Shown here: in pieces, positions 7,547 through 13,608 of the stretch
How positions within the stretch are numbered: the stretch's first letter is position 1
Layout: every line of letters starts with the position of its first letter
DNA from: Deltaproteobacteria bacterium
GTDB taxonomy: Bacteria > Desulfobacterota > JADFXK01
Length of the DNA stretch: 13,608 bases
Assembly (NCBI GenBank): GCA_015233295.1
Contig: JADFYC010000062.1
Coordinates: 1-13,608, forward strand
Direction: 5' to 3'
Translations under genes and position numbers: made by a program
The notes under the pieces: model-generated
What the model was told of the DNA's origin: nothing
Seen by the model: the letters and a program-made list of their open reading frames with translations, nothing else
The model's database searches: none

Positions 7547-8796
7547 TCTCGAACCGCCTTAATCGGCTCCAGATTAGCCGCTCTGGAAGCCGGTTGCAGG
7601 CCGAAACCGATACCGATCGCCCAGGACAGAAGCAATCCCACCACAGCCGACTTCCATGAAAAGTAGATCGGAAACTCAGCGACCATGGTCAATAGTTTGG
7701 AAGAAACCAGGCCCAGCAGAAATCCGACCACGCCTCCGGCCGTAGTGATCATGACTGCTTCGGCCAAAAACTGGAACAGAATATCTCCCTTTTTAGCGCC
7801 GATAGACCTCCGGATGCCTATTTCCCTGGTCCGTTCCTTAACCGACAATAGGAACAAATTGGCCAGGACAAATCCCGCCCCGATCAAACAAATAACTCCG
7901 GCCAGACCTAAAAAAACGATCAAAGATCCGGTTAACGCCACTAAAAACTTGATGATTTCCATGGGAGAAATGATTCTAAAATCGTTAGGCTGATCATCGG
8001 CCAGGGCATGCCGTTGTCGTAAAAAAAGTTTCATCTCGTTTTCATAATGGCCCAGGTTTTCTTGATCCAGAAATCGGATTCGAAATAAAGTGACATATCT
8101 GGTTTCGTTGATAATTTTTCGCATCACCGTGGACACGGGCATAATCAACCGGTTATCCAGATTCACTCCGGTGGGGCTCATGCCCCGTTCTGAAAGCACC
8201 CCAATGATCTGGACAAGCACCTGCTTGACCATGACGAATTTACCCACCGGATTTTCAGTTCCAAACAATTCTCTTAACAGATCCTGACCGATTAGTCCGA
8301 CATTCTTCAGACCGATTACGTCGTTTTCGGACAGATCAGAACCTTCGATGACCGGCCAGCTCCAGGCGGAACTATAATCACTAGTGGAACCGATAATCAG
8401 TGTTTGATACTTATTGTTTTTGTAAGAAGCGGTTGTTCCTTCGACGGCCATCAGCGGAGCGGTCAGATAGGCGCTGGTAAATGCCTGTCTGGCGGCCTCG
8501 ACATCAGCTAAGGTGATGGTCTTTGTCCGCTGTCCTACGGCCCGGGCTTCATCACTCCCAGCGATAACCATAAGCGAATCCGGCCCGAACCGCTCCACCA
8601 TCAGGTATGCCTCATGAAACGCCCCTTCCGTGGTCGCCACAATGACCGTAATAGCCGAAATGCCCAGGGCGACGCTAACCAGGCAGAAGAAGGTTCTCAC
8701 CTTGAATGCCCGAACCGCCATCAGCGCCTGGGCAAGTATCCTGATCAGGCGCATCATATTTTGTTGTGACTCTTCAACGGGGTATAGCCTCAGCAT
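7543..8796 (-). CDS. MacB/FtsX-type ABC transporter permease (first)
   Basis: The 417-residue frame has the four-helix MacB permease layout: segment one near 36-56 (FFCLVSVALGISAITVIVAT), a periplasmic domain with GKFVMVKQVLVQIIGVLSERG, and C-terminal segments near 287-318, 343-372 and 383-402. The coupling string ERTREIGIRRSIGAKKGDILFQF and the end NLEPIKAVRE are family marks. ATG at 8796 has no Shine-Dalgarno; homologues usually begin close to MMRLIRILAQAL, so ATG at 8757 or 8754 is a plausible true start. It is clearly related to, but diverged from, the next permease, which suggests an old duplication and a heterodimer. It lies 194 bp after the ATPase gene, an unusually wide gap inside an exporter operon. 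Confidence 0.88.
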   Translation of the reverse strand: MLRLYPVEESQQNMMRLIRILAQALMAVRAFKVRTFFCLVSVALGISAITVIVATTEGAFHEAYLMVERFGPDSLMVIAGSDEARAVGQRTKTITLADVEAARQAFTSAYLTAPLMAVEGTTASYKNNKYQTLIIGSTSDYSSAWSWPVIEGSDLSENDVIGLKNVGLIGQDLLRELFGTENPVGKFVMVKQVLVQIIGVLSERGMSPTGVNLDNRLIMPVSTVMRKIINETRYVTLFRIRFLDQENLGHYENEMKLFLRQRHALADDQPNDFRIISPMEIIKFLVALTGSLIVFLGLAGVICLIGAGFVLANLFLLSVKERTREIGIRRSIGAKKGDILFQFLAEAVMITTAGGVVGFLLGLVSSKLLTMVAEFPIYFSWKSAVVGLLLSWAIGIGFGLQPASRAANLEPIKAVRE

Positions 8797-8868
8797 TCAA
8801 AAAAAGGCATAACGTGTGGGGCGCAGAGAGAAGAACGAGATGACTAAGGAATTTTATCGGGATATGCG

Positions 8869-8896
8869 GTGGGCGGAAGAAACTCTCGGCGCCCAC
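8869..8896. other. 7-bp perfect stem (GTGGGCG/CGCCCAC) in ATPase-permease gap
   Basis: Bases 8869-8875 and 8890-8896 are reverse complements with a 14-nt loop. On the plus strand TTTT follows the stem, but the genes here run on the minus strand, where no T-run follows, so it is not a terminator for them. The remainder of 8797-8990 shows no further structure I can name; a 35-codon plus-strand frame at 8840-8947 also covers the stem. Confidence 0.4.
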
Positions 8897-8990
8897 TTTT
8901 GTTTCCTCTATGACCTCCGAGTTATGCTTAAAAAATCGGGCCAATGACTCAATTAAAGTCGGAAGAGCCGGAGAGCAACGCTGGAACCGG

Positions 8991-9674
8991 TCAGGTCTCC
9001 ATCAGGCCGTCCTTAATCCGAACAATTCGAGATGCGTACCCGGCGATGTTGGGGTCATGGGTGATAATGATCACGGTCTTGTGGTCGGCGTTCATGCGGA
9101 CAAAAAGCTTCATGATGTCTTCAGCCGTCCGGCTATCCAACTGCCCCGTGGGTTCATCTGCCAGGAGGAGTTCCGGGGAGTTAATCAAGGCCCGGGCAAT
9201 ACCGGCCCGCTGTTGTTCCCCGCCGGAGAGCAGGGCCGGTTTAGACCTGGTCCGGTGTTCCAATCCCACCATCCGCAACAGGTCAACCGCCCGGCCGGCC
9301 GCGTCGTTTTTCGATTTCATGGTGTAAAGACTTGGGAGCAAAACGTTTTCGTACACGGTGGCGTACGGGATGAGGCAAAAATTCTGGAAAACGAAACCGA
9401 TGTGTTCATTCCTGATAACGGACAGTTCATCATCGGTCAGCTTGGTCACGTCCCGGCCGGCCAAGACATACCGGCCATCGGTTGGAACATCCAGGCATCC
9501 GATCAGGTTCATCAACGTTGTTTTACCCGATCCGGACGGACCCATCACCGCCACGAACTCTCCCCGGCGAACATTCAGGTCGATCCCCTTCAAAATGGCC
9601 ACGTCTTGGTCGGCAATCCGAAAGCTTTTGGTCACCTGATCCATCAGGACCATCGGCTGGGTAATTTCATCCAT
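8991..9674 (-). CDS. MacB/LolD-type ABC transporter ATP-binding protein
   Basis: This 227-residue cytoplasmic ATPase is complete: Walker A GPSGSGKTT (45-53), Q-loop Gln97 in FVFQNF, signature LSGGEQQR (149-156), Walker B LLLADE (169-174), D-loop GQLD (177-180) and H-loop His206 in THD. Length and the motif DEPTGQLDS match the MacB/LolD/FtsE-like class, which drives FtsX-type permeases. It should energise the two permeases downstream. ATG at 9674 has only a modest AAGG about 9 nt upstream; ATG at codon 8 is an alternative. It follows the adaptor gene by 98 bp that contain a strong hairpin. Confidence 0.93.
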   Translation of the reverse strand: MDEITQPMVLMDQVTKSFRIADQDVAILKGIDLNVRRGEFVAVMGPSGSGKTTLMNLIGCLDVPTDGRYVLAGRDVTKLTDDELSVIRNEHIGFVFQNFCLIPYATVYENVLLPSLYTMKSKNDAAGRAVDLLRMVGLEHRTRSKPALLSGGEQQRAGIARALINSPELLLADEPTGQLDSRTAEDIMKLFVRMNADHKTVIIITHDPNIAGYASRIVRIKDGLMET

Positions 9675-9723
9675 ATTTCTTGACCTTACTGTCCGACTTC
9701 CAGATTCAGCCCGGATTCGACGT

Positions 9724-9760
9724 CCTATCGCCAGGCAAGCCCCAGGAGAATGGCGATAGG
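9724..9760. other. Strong intercistronic hairpin (10-bp perfect stem) between adaptor and ATPase genes
   Basis: cctatcgcca at 9724-9733 and tggcgatagg at 9751-9760 are perfect reverse complements with a 17-nt loop; the stem can extend by GT/AC with a one-base bulge. On the coding (minus) strand no T-run follows, so it is unlikely to be an intrinsic terminator. It lies between two genes of one operon, where such stems can set mRNA processing or stability; that role is inference. Confidence 0.6.
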
Positions 9761-9772
9761 GACTGTTTCCTT

Positions 9773-10963
9773 CTAATTACCGGTTTTTTTCTCGACCGGT
9801 AGGATCAGCTTGGTGGCCAGTTCATCTCCAGCCTTTAGGCCCGAAATAATCTCCGTCCGATCCTCTCCCCTGATGCCGGTCAGCAACTGGATTTTTTCGA
9901 CTTTGTTAGGACCAATGACCTTGTAGGCGATTTGCTTCCCTTTTTCAAACTTCCCCGCGGCATTGGGGACAGTCAGGATACTGGGCTTCCGGCTAAAAAT
10001 GACCTTAACATAGGTGGTCATCTCCGGCCTCAGAAAGGCGGCGTCTTCACGTGTTACTTTAACAATGGCCAAATAATAAACTATATTGTCCTTAGTTATC
10101 GGCTGTGGATAGATTTTTTCCACCAGTCCGCCAAAAGTCTTTTCCGAGAAAGTATCCACCCGATACTCCACCTGCCGACCGAGCGCAACGCGGCCGATAT
10201 CAGTTTCGTCTACATAGGTCCACAGCTCCAATCGCTCAGGATCCAACACTGTGACCAGGTTGGGCGCCTGGAGTCCGGACACGATTGTTTCCCCTTCTTG
10301 GGCTGTAACGGCTGACACTACACCATCAATGGGCGCATAAATCTTGGTGTAGCTGTATTTTATTTCTTCCTGTCGTAATTTTGCGGTGATTTCCTTTATC
10401 TGGCTTTGAAAGATGTCTTGTTGAGTTCGGTACTCCAATTCCAGCCGGTTTTGCACAGCCGTGGCCGCGTCAATTTGGTTCCTGGCCTTATCATAGGCAT
10501 CTTGGGCTGCGGCTTTTCGGTCAACCAGGTTCTTTTGCCGGTCAAGTGAGAGTCGGGCGTATTCACTGTTGGCCTTGGCTTCTTTGATCTTATATGGATA
10601 GACCAATCTGGTTTGTTCCAAATTATCCTGAACCGTGGTCAGGGAGGCTTTGATTTGTTCAATTGACCTGAGAATTTCTCGATCATCAATCAGGGCCACA
10701 AGTTGACCCTGGGTGACTCGGTCGCCTATCTTGACGTTCATCTTGACTATGGTGCCCGTGGCTCTGGCCCCAATCTTAACTTCGGCCCCCACCTGAGCTT
10801 TAATTATGCCGGTCGCCACCAGTACGCCTCTGAGATCATTGACCTCCGCCTTGGCGGTTTCCAGCACCTGGACTTCCGGTTTCTTAAACAGACGTCCATA
10901 AGCTATAAAACCACTCGCGCCCAGCACCGCCGTAATTACCACAAAGACGATAAATTTCCTCAC
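9773..10963 (-). CDS. MacA/HlyD-type periplasmic membrane-fusion adaptor of the exporter
   Basis: The protein (396 residues) begins with one membrane anchor (about 4-24; IVFVVITAVLGASGFIAYG). A first half-lipoyl and barrel part has GAEVKIGARATGTIVKMNVKIGDRVTQGQLVALID (about 61-94), followed by an alpha-helical hairpin (about 95-200; AKANSEYARLSLDRQKNLVDRK) and the second half-lipoyl IYAPIDGVVSAVTAQEGETI, then beta-barrel and membrane-proximal domains. This is the MacA plan: an inner-membrane-anchored adaptor linking a MacB-type transporter to an outer-membrane TolC channel, absent here. Two adjacent starts are possible, TTG at 10966 and GTG at 10963; GAGG at 10970-10973 stands 6 nt from GTG but only 3 nt from TTG, so GTG is chosen. 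It follows the PilZ-protein gene by about a dozen bases, indicating one transcript. Confidence 0.9.
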   Translation of the reverse strand: MRKFIVFVVITAVLGASGFIAYGRLFKKPEVQVLETAKAEVNDLRGVLVATGIIKAQVGAEVKIGARATGTIVKMNVKIGDRVTQGQLVALIDDREILRSIEQIKASLTTVQDNLEQTRLVYPYKIKEAKANSEYARLSLDRQKNLVDRKAAAQDAYDKARNQIDAATAVQNRLELEYRTQQDIFQSQIKEITAKLRQEEIKYSYTKIYAPIDGVVSAVTAQEGETIVSGLQAPNLVTVLDPERLELWTYVDETDIGRVALGRQVEYRVDTFSEKTFGGLVEKIYPQPITKDNIVYYLAIVKVTREDAAFLRPEMTTYVKVIFSRKPSILTVPNAAGKFEKGKQIAYKVIGPNKVEKIQLLTGIRGEDRTEIISGLKAGDELATKLILPVEKKTGN

Positions 10964-10975
10964 CAATGACCTCAG

Positions 10976-12580
10976 CTAAAGGAGCTTGCCCAGCAGTTGT
11001 TTGACATGATCCAGACATCCTGGATCGATATCAGTGAATTGCAGGCCCACATTATATCGATTGCGCGCCAGTCGCCTCACCCATCGAACCTGCCCCACGG
11101 CCTGAACATATCCGGCAGCCGGGTGCTGATTATCCTCCTTTTCAATGCGATAACCCAATACCTCAGGCAGGACTCTAATCTCTAATTCCGTCCCCAGGGA
11201 GTATGATTCATAGGTTTCAAGAAGAATTCCTCCCACACTGATATCACGTAAGATTGACTCCTTATATCCCCGGGCCGAGTCTTGAGTGGGCCGGTATTGG
11301 ACGAACCTGGAGTATCTGTGCCTGGTTAGTTGTCTTTTTTCTTCAGATCGGGAGATGTAGGTATGGACAACCCGTCCTCTTCCGGGGGGACCCTTAACCA
11401 CCGTGATACCGATGCCGGTAGCACCCAAGTGGGGCATTTCTTTAAGCTTCTCCACCATCCGCGCGGTCAGGGTATTATCGGCTTGCAGCAGCAAGTTCCC
11501 GGTCGGCCCGAATAGATCTTCAGCCAGAATCATACCTGGGGCCAGGTCTTCTAATGAAACCACTATGACCTCTGGTTTCCAGAAACTATCCGCCTTTTCT
11601 TCCAAATAGATCCGGAAGGCGGCGACCAAATCGGGATCGAACCAGGTCGATGATTTTTCTTCTATTTCATTTAATAACTCAACATCGGAAAAATTTATAT
11701 CGGGTGAGTCCAGAGATTCCCTAAAAAAAGAGACAATCCGCAGAATACGCGAACCAAGCGGGATCTGGTTTAGGAGACGTTTATCTGGAAATCCGGTTCC
11801 GTTGAAGTTCTCAAATTGACTCTTAAGCAATTTGGCGATGCGGTCATCACTGTAAGCGCTAGTCATGATTTCATAGGCGTAAAGGGATACATCCCTTACG
11901 GACTCAAAGCCGCCGTCTAGTCGTGAAATCGGCACCCGTGAAGTTTCGCGAGGTAATAATAGCCGACCCACATCGGCCAGGTAGGCCGCCATCCTGACCT
12001 CTTCCACCTCTGGGGGAGATAATCCGGCCTGGGTGGCCAGATAGGCCGCAGCCTGGGCGGCAGGTTCAATCCTGGGAGTGATCCAGGGAATTTTTAACTC
12101 AAGCATTCGTCTGAAGATCGCCTTGACGTGGGCGGCTACGACCGGAAGCTGATCTCTTAGTTCAGTAATTTCTTCGTGAAGGTCATCCAACTGATGTTTT
12201 GATTCGACGATGCGGACTATCCGATCCAGATCTGGAATTAGACACAGGACATTTTGGCGGTCATAAGCCAGGGTTACGCCCTTAAGGTCATCAGGCAAAG
12301 AGGCGCCTTCGGGCATAATTAAAATCAAGCTTCCAGGTTTGCTCGTAGTATTCGAGGCCAGCCATCTGAAAAAGTTGATTCCATCAACCGCGGGAGGCTG
12401 ATGACTAGAAATGACCAGATCCGGGACCAATCGTTCAAGCAACGACATGGCCTCCGAACTCTCAGTTGTGGCAAAGACGTCAGCCAGGAGGTTAGAGACG
12501 AAATGATCCTTTAGCGCGGTCACATGGGATGGCAAGTGATGCAGGATGACTACCCGAGGGCGAAAAAATTGTTCAATCAT
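10976..12580 (-). CDS. Receiver-like / HD-GYP-like / PilZ protein with degenerate active sites
   Basis: The 534-residue protein has three parts. Residues 8-125 resemble a receiver, but the acidic pair is His14-His15 and the phosphoacceptor place is Ser59 (PDLVISSHQPPAVDG). Residues about 145-335 follow HD-GYP: AAYLADVGRLLLP (198-210) aligns with the HD motif but has Ala202 for the metal-binding His, and residues 255-265 (QFENFNGTGFP) align with the HHE..DG.GYP string with both His lost. Catalysis of c-di-GMP hydrolysis is therefore unlikely. Residues about 415-534 are a PilZ domain: DISVGG (446-451) fits DxSxxG, but the basic motif is RHRYSR (420-425), with His421 at the first Arg of RxxxR. 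It is soluble and cytoplasmic. It probably acts as a second-messenger effector or scaffold rather than an enzyme (inference). The stop at 10976 is 12 bp before the adaptor start; ATG 12580 has only a weak AGAG upstream. Confidence 0.85.
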   Translation of the reverse strand: MIEQFFRPRVVILHHLPSHVTALKDHFVSNLLADVFATTESSEAMSLLERLVPDLVISSHQPPAVDGINFFRWLASNTTSKPGSLILIMPEGASLPDDLKGVTLAYDRQNVLCLIPDLDRIVRIVESKHQLDDLHEEITELRDQLPVVAAHVKAIFRRMLELKIPWITPRIEPAAQAAAYLATQAGLSPPEVEEVRMAAYLADVGRLLLPRETSRVPISRLDGGFESVRDVSLYAYEIMTSAYSDDRIAKLLKSQFENFNGTGFPDKRLLNQIPLGSRILRIVSFFRESLDSPDINFSDVELLNEIEEKSSTWFDPDLVAAFRIYLEEKADSFWKPEVIVVSLEDLAPGMILAEDLFGPTGNLLLQADNTLTARMVEKLKEMPHLGATGIGITVVKGPPGRGRVVHTYISRSEEKRQLTRHRYSRFVQYRPTQDSARGYKESILRDISVGGILLETYESYSLGTELEIRVLPEVLGYRIEKEDNQHPAAGYVQAVGQVRWVRRLARNRYNVGLQFTDIDPGCLDHVKQLLGKLL

Positions 12581-12618
12581 ATCAGTCTCTTTTTTACATA
12601 ATCCGATTGATCTTCGGC

Positions 12619-13059
12619 TTATTTCATCATAATCAACACGCTGACCCGACGATTTCTTGCGCTTTCCGGATGCTCTGGATCCGCCAGCCGGTTATCGGCG
12701 TACCCTCTGATTTCCTTCACCCGATCTTTGCCCAGACCTTCGTTTTCCAATATTTTCCGCACGGCATCCGCCCGGTCACAGGAAAGATTCCAGTTGGTGT
12801 AATCTTGCCGACCGACGAAAGGCCGGCTATCCGTGTATCCCTCTACCACTAGGCTACTCGGCATGTCCTGCAATTCTTTAGTGAGAACGTCTAGAATCTC
12901 CCGGAACTCAGGGGAAGGAGAGGAGCTGCCGGTTTTGAAGATTTCGTTACCTGGGCAAACAGGAGATCGATCTCCGGCATATCGAATTACTGATGCCGGC
13001 CCATGGCCGGACCGGATGACGCTTTTTCTTTGCTTGACATTTCCTGAGTTCTTGAGATA
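12619..13059 (-). pseudogene. MotB/OmpA-type peptidoglycan-binding domain lacking its N-terminal part
   Basis: The minus-strand frame is open from 13059 (after TAG at 13060-13062) to TAA at 12619. Clear homology runs from about 12950: EIFKTGSSSPSPEFREILDV, VVEGYTDSRPF, NWNLSCDRADAVRKIL, ARNRRVSVLIM, the whole OmpA_C fold in its MotB-like version, which binds peptidoglycan. No ATG or GTG lies before that homology; the only starts are TTG at 12873 or ATG at 12864, which would cut off the first strand of the domain. The membrane helix and proton-channel residue of MotB are absent in all three frames, and there is no room for about 130 residues before the divergent moeA gene at 13205. It is best read as a remnant. 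It ends 38 bp before the PilZ-protein gene on the same strand. Confidence 0.6.
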
Positions 13060-13062
13060 CTA

Positions 13063-13204
13063 ACAGGATAATCTTGGCGGAGATAGGTTTGCCGTCTGCC
13101 AAATTTCGGCCTGGGCAAGTGGGCCCGGCCCGGTGTGTTGGAGATGCTGGAGCCGATACCGATAACCTAAAAACATAACAACATACTGATTGCCGCTTTA
13201 ATCT
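13063..13204. other. Divergent intergenic region upstream of moeA
   Basis: This stretch separates the MotB-like remnant from moeA. It has a GC palindromic run near 13119-13133 (gggcccggcccgg) and an A-rich part near 13167-13190. I see no convincing promoter, ribosome-binding site, or molybdenum-cofactor riboswitch. A minus-strand frame spanning 12947-13222 crosses it but resembles no MotB N-terminus and is not called. Confidence 0.4.
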
Positions 13205-13608
13205 ATGGATGACTTCTACCATTTAATGACATCTGAAGAGCTTTGCGCCTTGATTGATCAATTCGGGCCGGTGGATAAACAGACCGTTTCCCTAAAAGAA
13301 GCGCTCGGTCGGATCACCGCCGAAGAGATAACTTCTCCCGATGATCTGCCTGAATTCAATCGAGCCACCATGGACGGTTATGCTGTCCGGGCCAGAGATT
13401 CCTTTGGAGCCACGGAGGCCATGCCGGCGTTGTTTAGCGTGGTCGGAGAAGTTCATATGGGCGCTCCGGCCGGAGTCGATGTCGGGGTGGGGGAGGCCGT
13501 CCGGATTTGGACGGGCGGCATGTTGCCCCATTCAGCCGATGCGGTGGTAATGATCGAATATTCTCAGGAAGTAGATGACAAGACCGTAGAGATAACCAGA
13601 GCGGTCAG
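13205..13608 (+). CDS. moeA: Molybdopterin molybdenumtransferase MoeA, N-terminal part (cut by window edge)
   Basis: 134 codons are visible and the frame stays open at the right edge; full MoeA is about 400 residues. The N-terminal hallmarks are present: SLKEALGRITAEEITSP (29-45), NRATMDGYAV (52-61) and VRIWTGGMLPHSADAVVMIE (99-118), the conserved strings of domains I and II. MoeA inserts molybdate into adenylated molybdopterin, the last step of molybdenum cofactor synthesis, in the cytoplasm. A stop at 13199-13201 lies just upstream in frame, so ATG at 13205 is the earliest start; no clear Shine-Dalgarno precedes it, nor the ATG at 13226. It is divergent from the exporter cluster and probably unrelated to it. 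Confidence 0.93.
   Translation, partial: MDDFYHLMTSEELCALIDQFGPVDKQTVSLKEALGRITAEEITSPDDLPEFNRATMDGYAVRARDSFGATEAMPALFSVVGEVHMGAPAGVDVGVGEAVRIWTGGMLPHSADAVVMIEYSQEVDDKTVEITRAV

Noticed and set aside
8910..9683. 257-codon plus-strand frame antisense to the ATPase gene
   Set aside because: It is the mirror of a fully motif-complete ABC ATPase; its translation has no recognisable fold pattern.
9724..9760. Intrinsic terminator between adaptor and ATPase
   Set aside because: No T-run follows the stem on the minus (coding) strand, and the adaptor and ATPase are expected to be co-expressed.
12947..13222. 91-codon minus-strand frame as a frameshifted MotB N-terminus
   Set aside because: It has no MotB membrane helix or Asp-containing channel motif, and overlaps the start of moeA on the other strand.

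Overview
The window looks like a bacterial chromosome of mid GC, most like a Desulfobacterota/Deltaproteobacteria-type Gram-negative. This rests on gene style (MacA/MacB-type exporter, PAS-rich two-component proteins, HD-GYP/PilZ proteins, SPFH plus zinc-ribbon protein) and on a dispersed-type inverted repeat. It is an inference from content, not a taxonomic proof. No rRNA, tRNA, CRISPR array, transposase or phage gene was seen.

Layout: (1) 1-2015, minus strand: a FMN nitroreductase-family gene followed by a DUF255/thioredoxin-fold protein (YyaL type) whose C-terminus runs off the left edge. (2) 2016-2550: a gene-free stretch with a 28-bp-arm inverted repeat, a 22-bp tandem repeat and a GC-rich, hairpin-prone segment. 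(3) 2551-4189, plus strand: an unrecognised helical 174-aa protein, translationally overlapped by an SPFH/Band-7 protein with three C-terminal zinc ribbons. (4) 4244-12873, minus strand, read right to left: a MotB/OmpA-type peptidoglycan-binding domain without an N-terminus; a 534-aa protein with receiver-like, HD-GYP-like and PilZ domains whose first two active sites are lost; a MacA-type membrane-fusion adaptor; a MacB/LolD-type ATPase; two FtsX/MacB-type permeases overlapping by 4 bp; then, after 127 bp, a response regulator-PAS-PAS-HisKA_2 hybrid kinase broken by a one-base frameshift at its phosphoacceptor histidine. (5) 13205-13608, plus strand: the N-terminal part of MoeA (molybdenum cofactor synthesis), cut by the right edge.

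How they may work together: the adaptor, ATPase and two permeases form a complete tripartite-type inner-membrane exporter of the MacAB kind, with the MacB polypeptide split into one ATPase and two distinct permeases. The outer-membrane TolC partner is not in the window. The PilZ protein sits 9-12 bp upstream of the adaptor gene and is probably co-transcribed, suggesting a c-di-GMP or similar second-messenger link to the exporter; that link is inference. The most notable points are the multiply degenerate REC/HD-GYP/PilZ protein next to the exporter, the 174-aa/SPFH-zinc-ribbon pair, the frameshifted kinase and the orphan MotB-like domain. I did not find a clearly new defence or mobile system.
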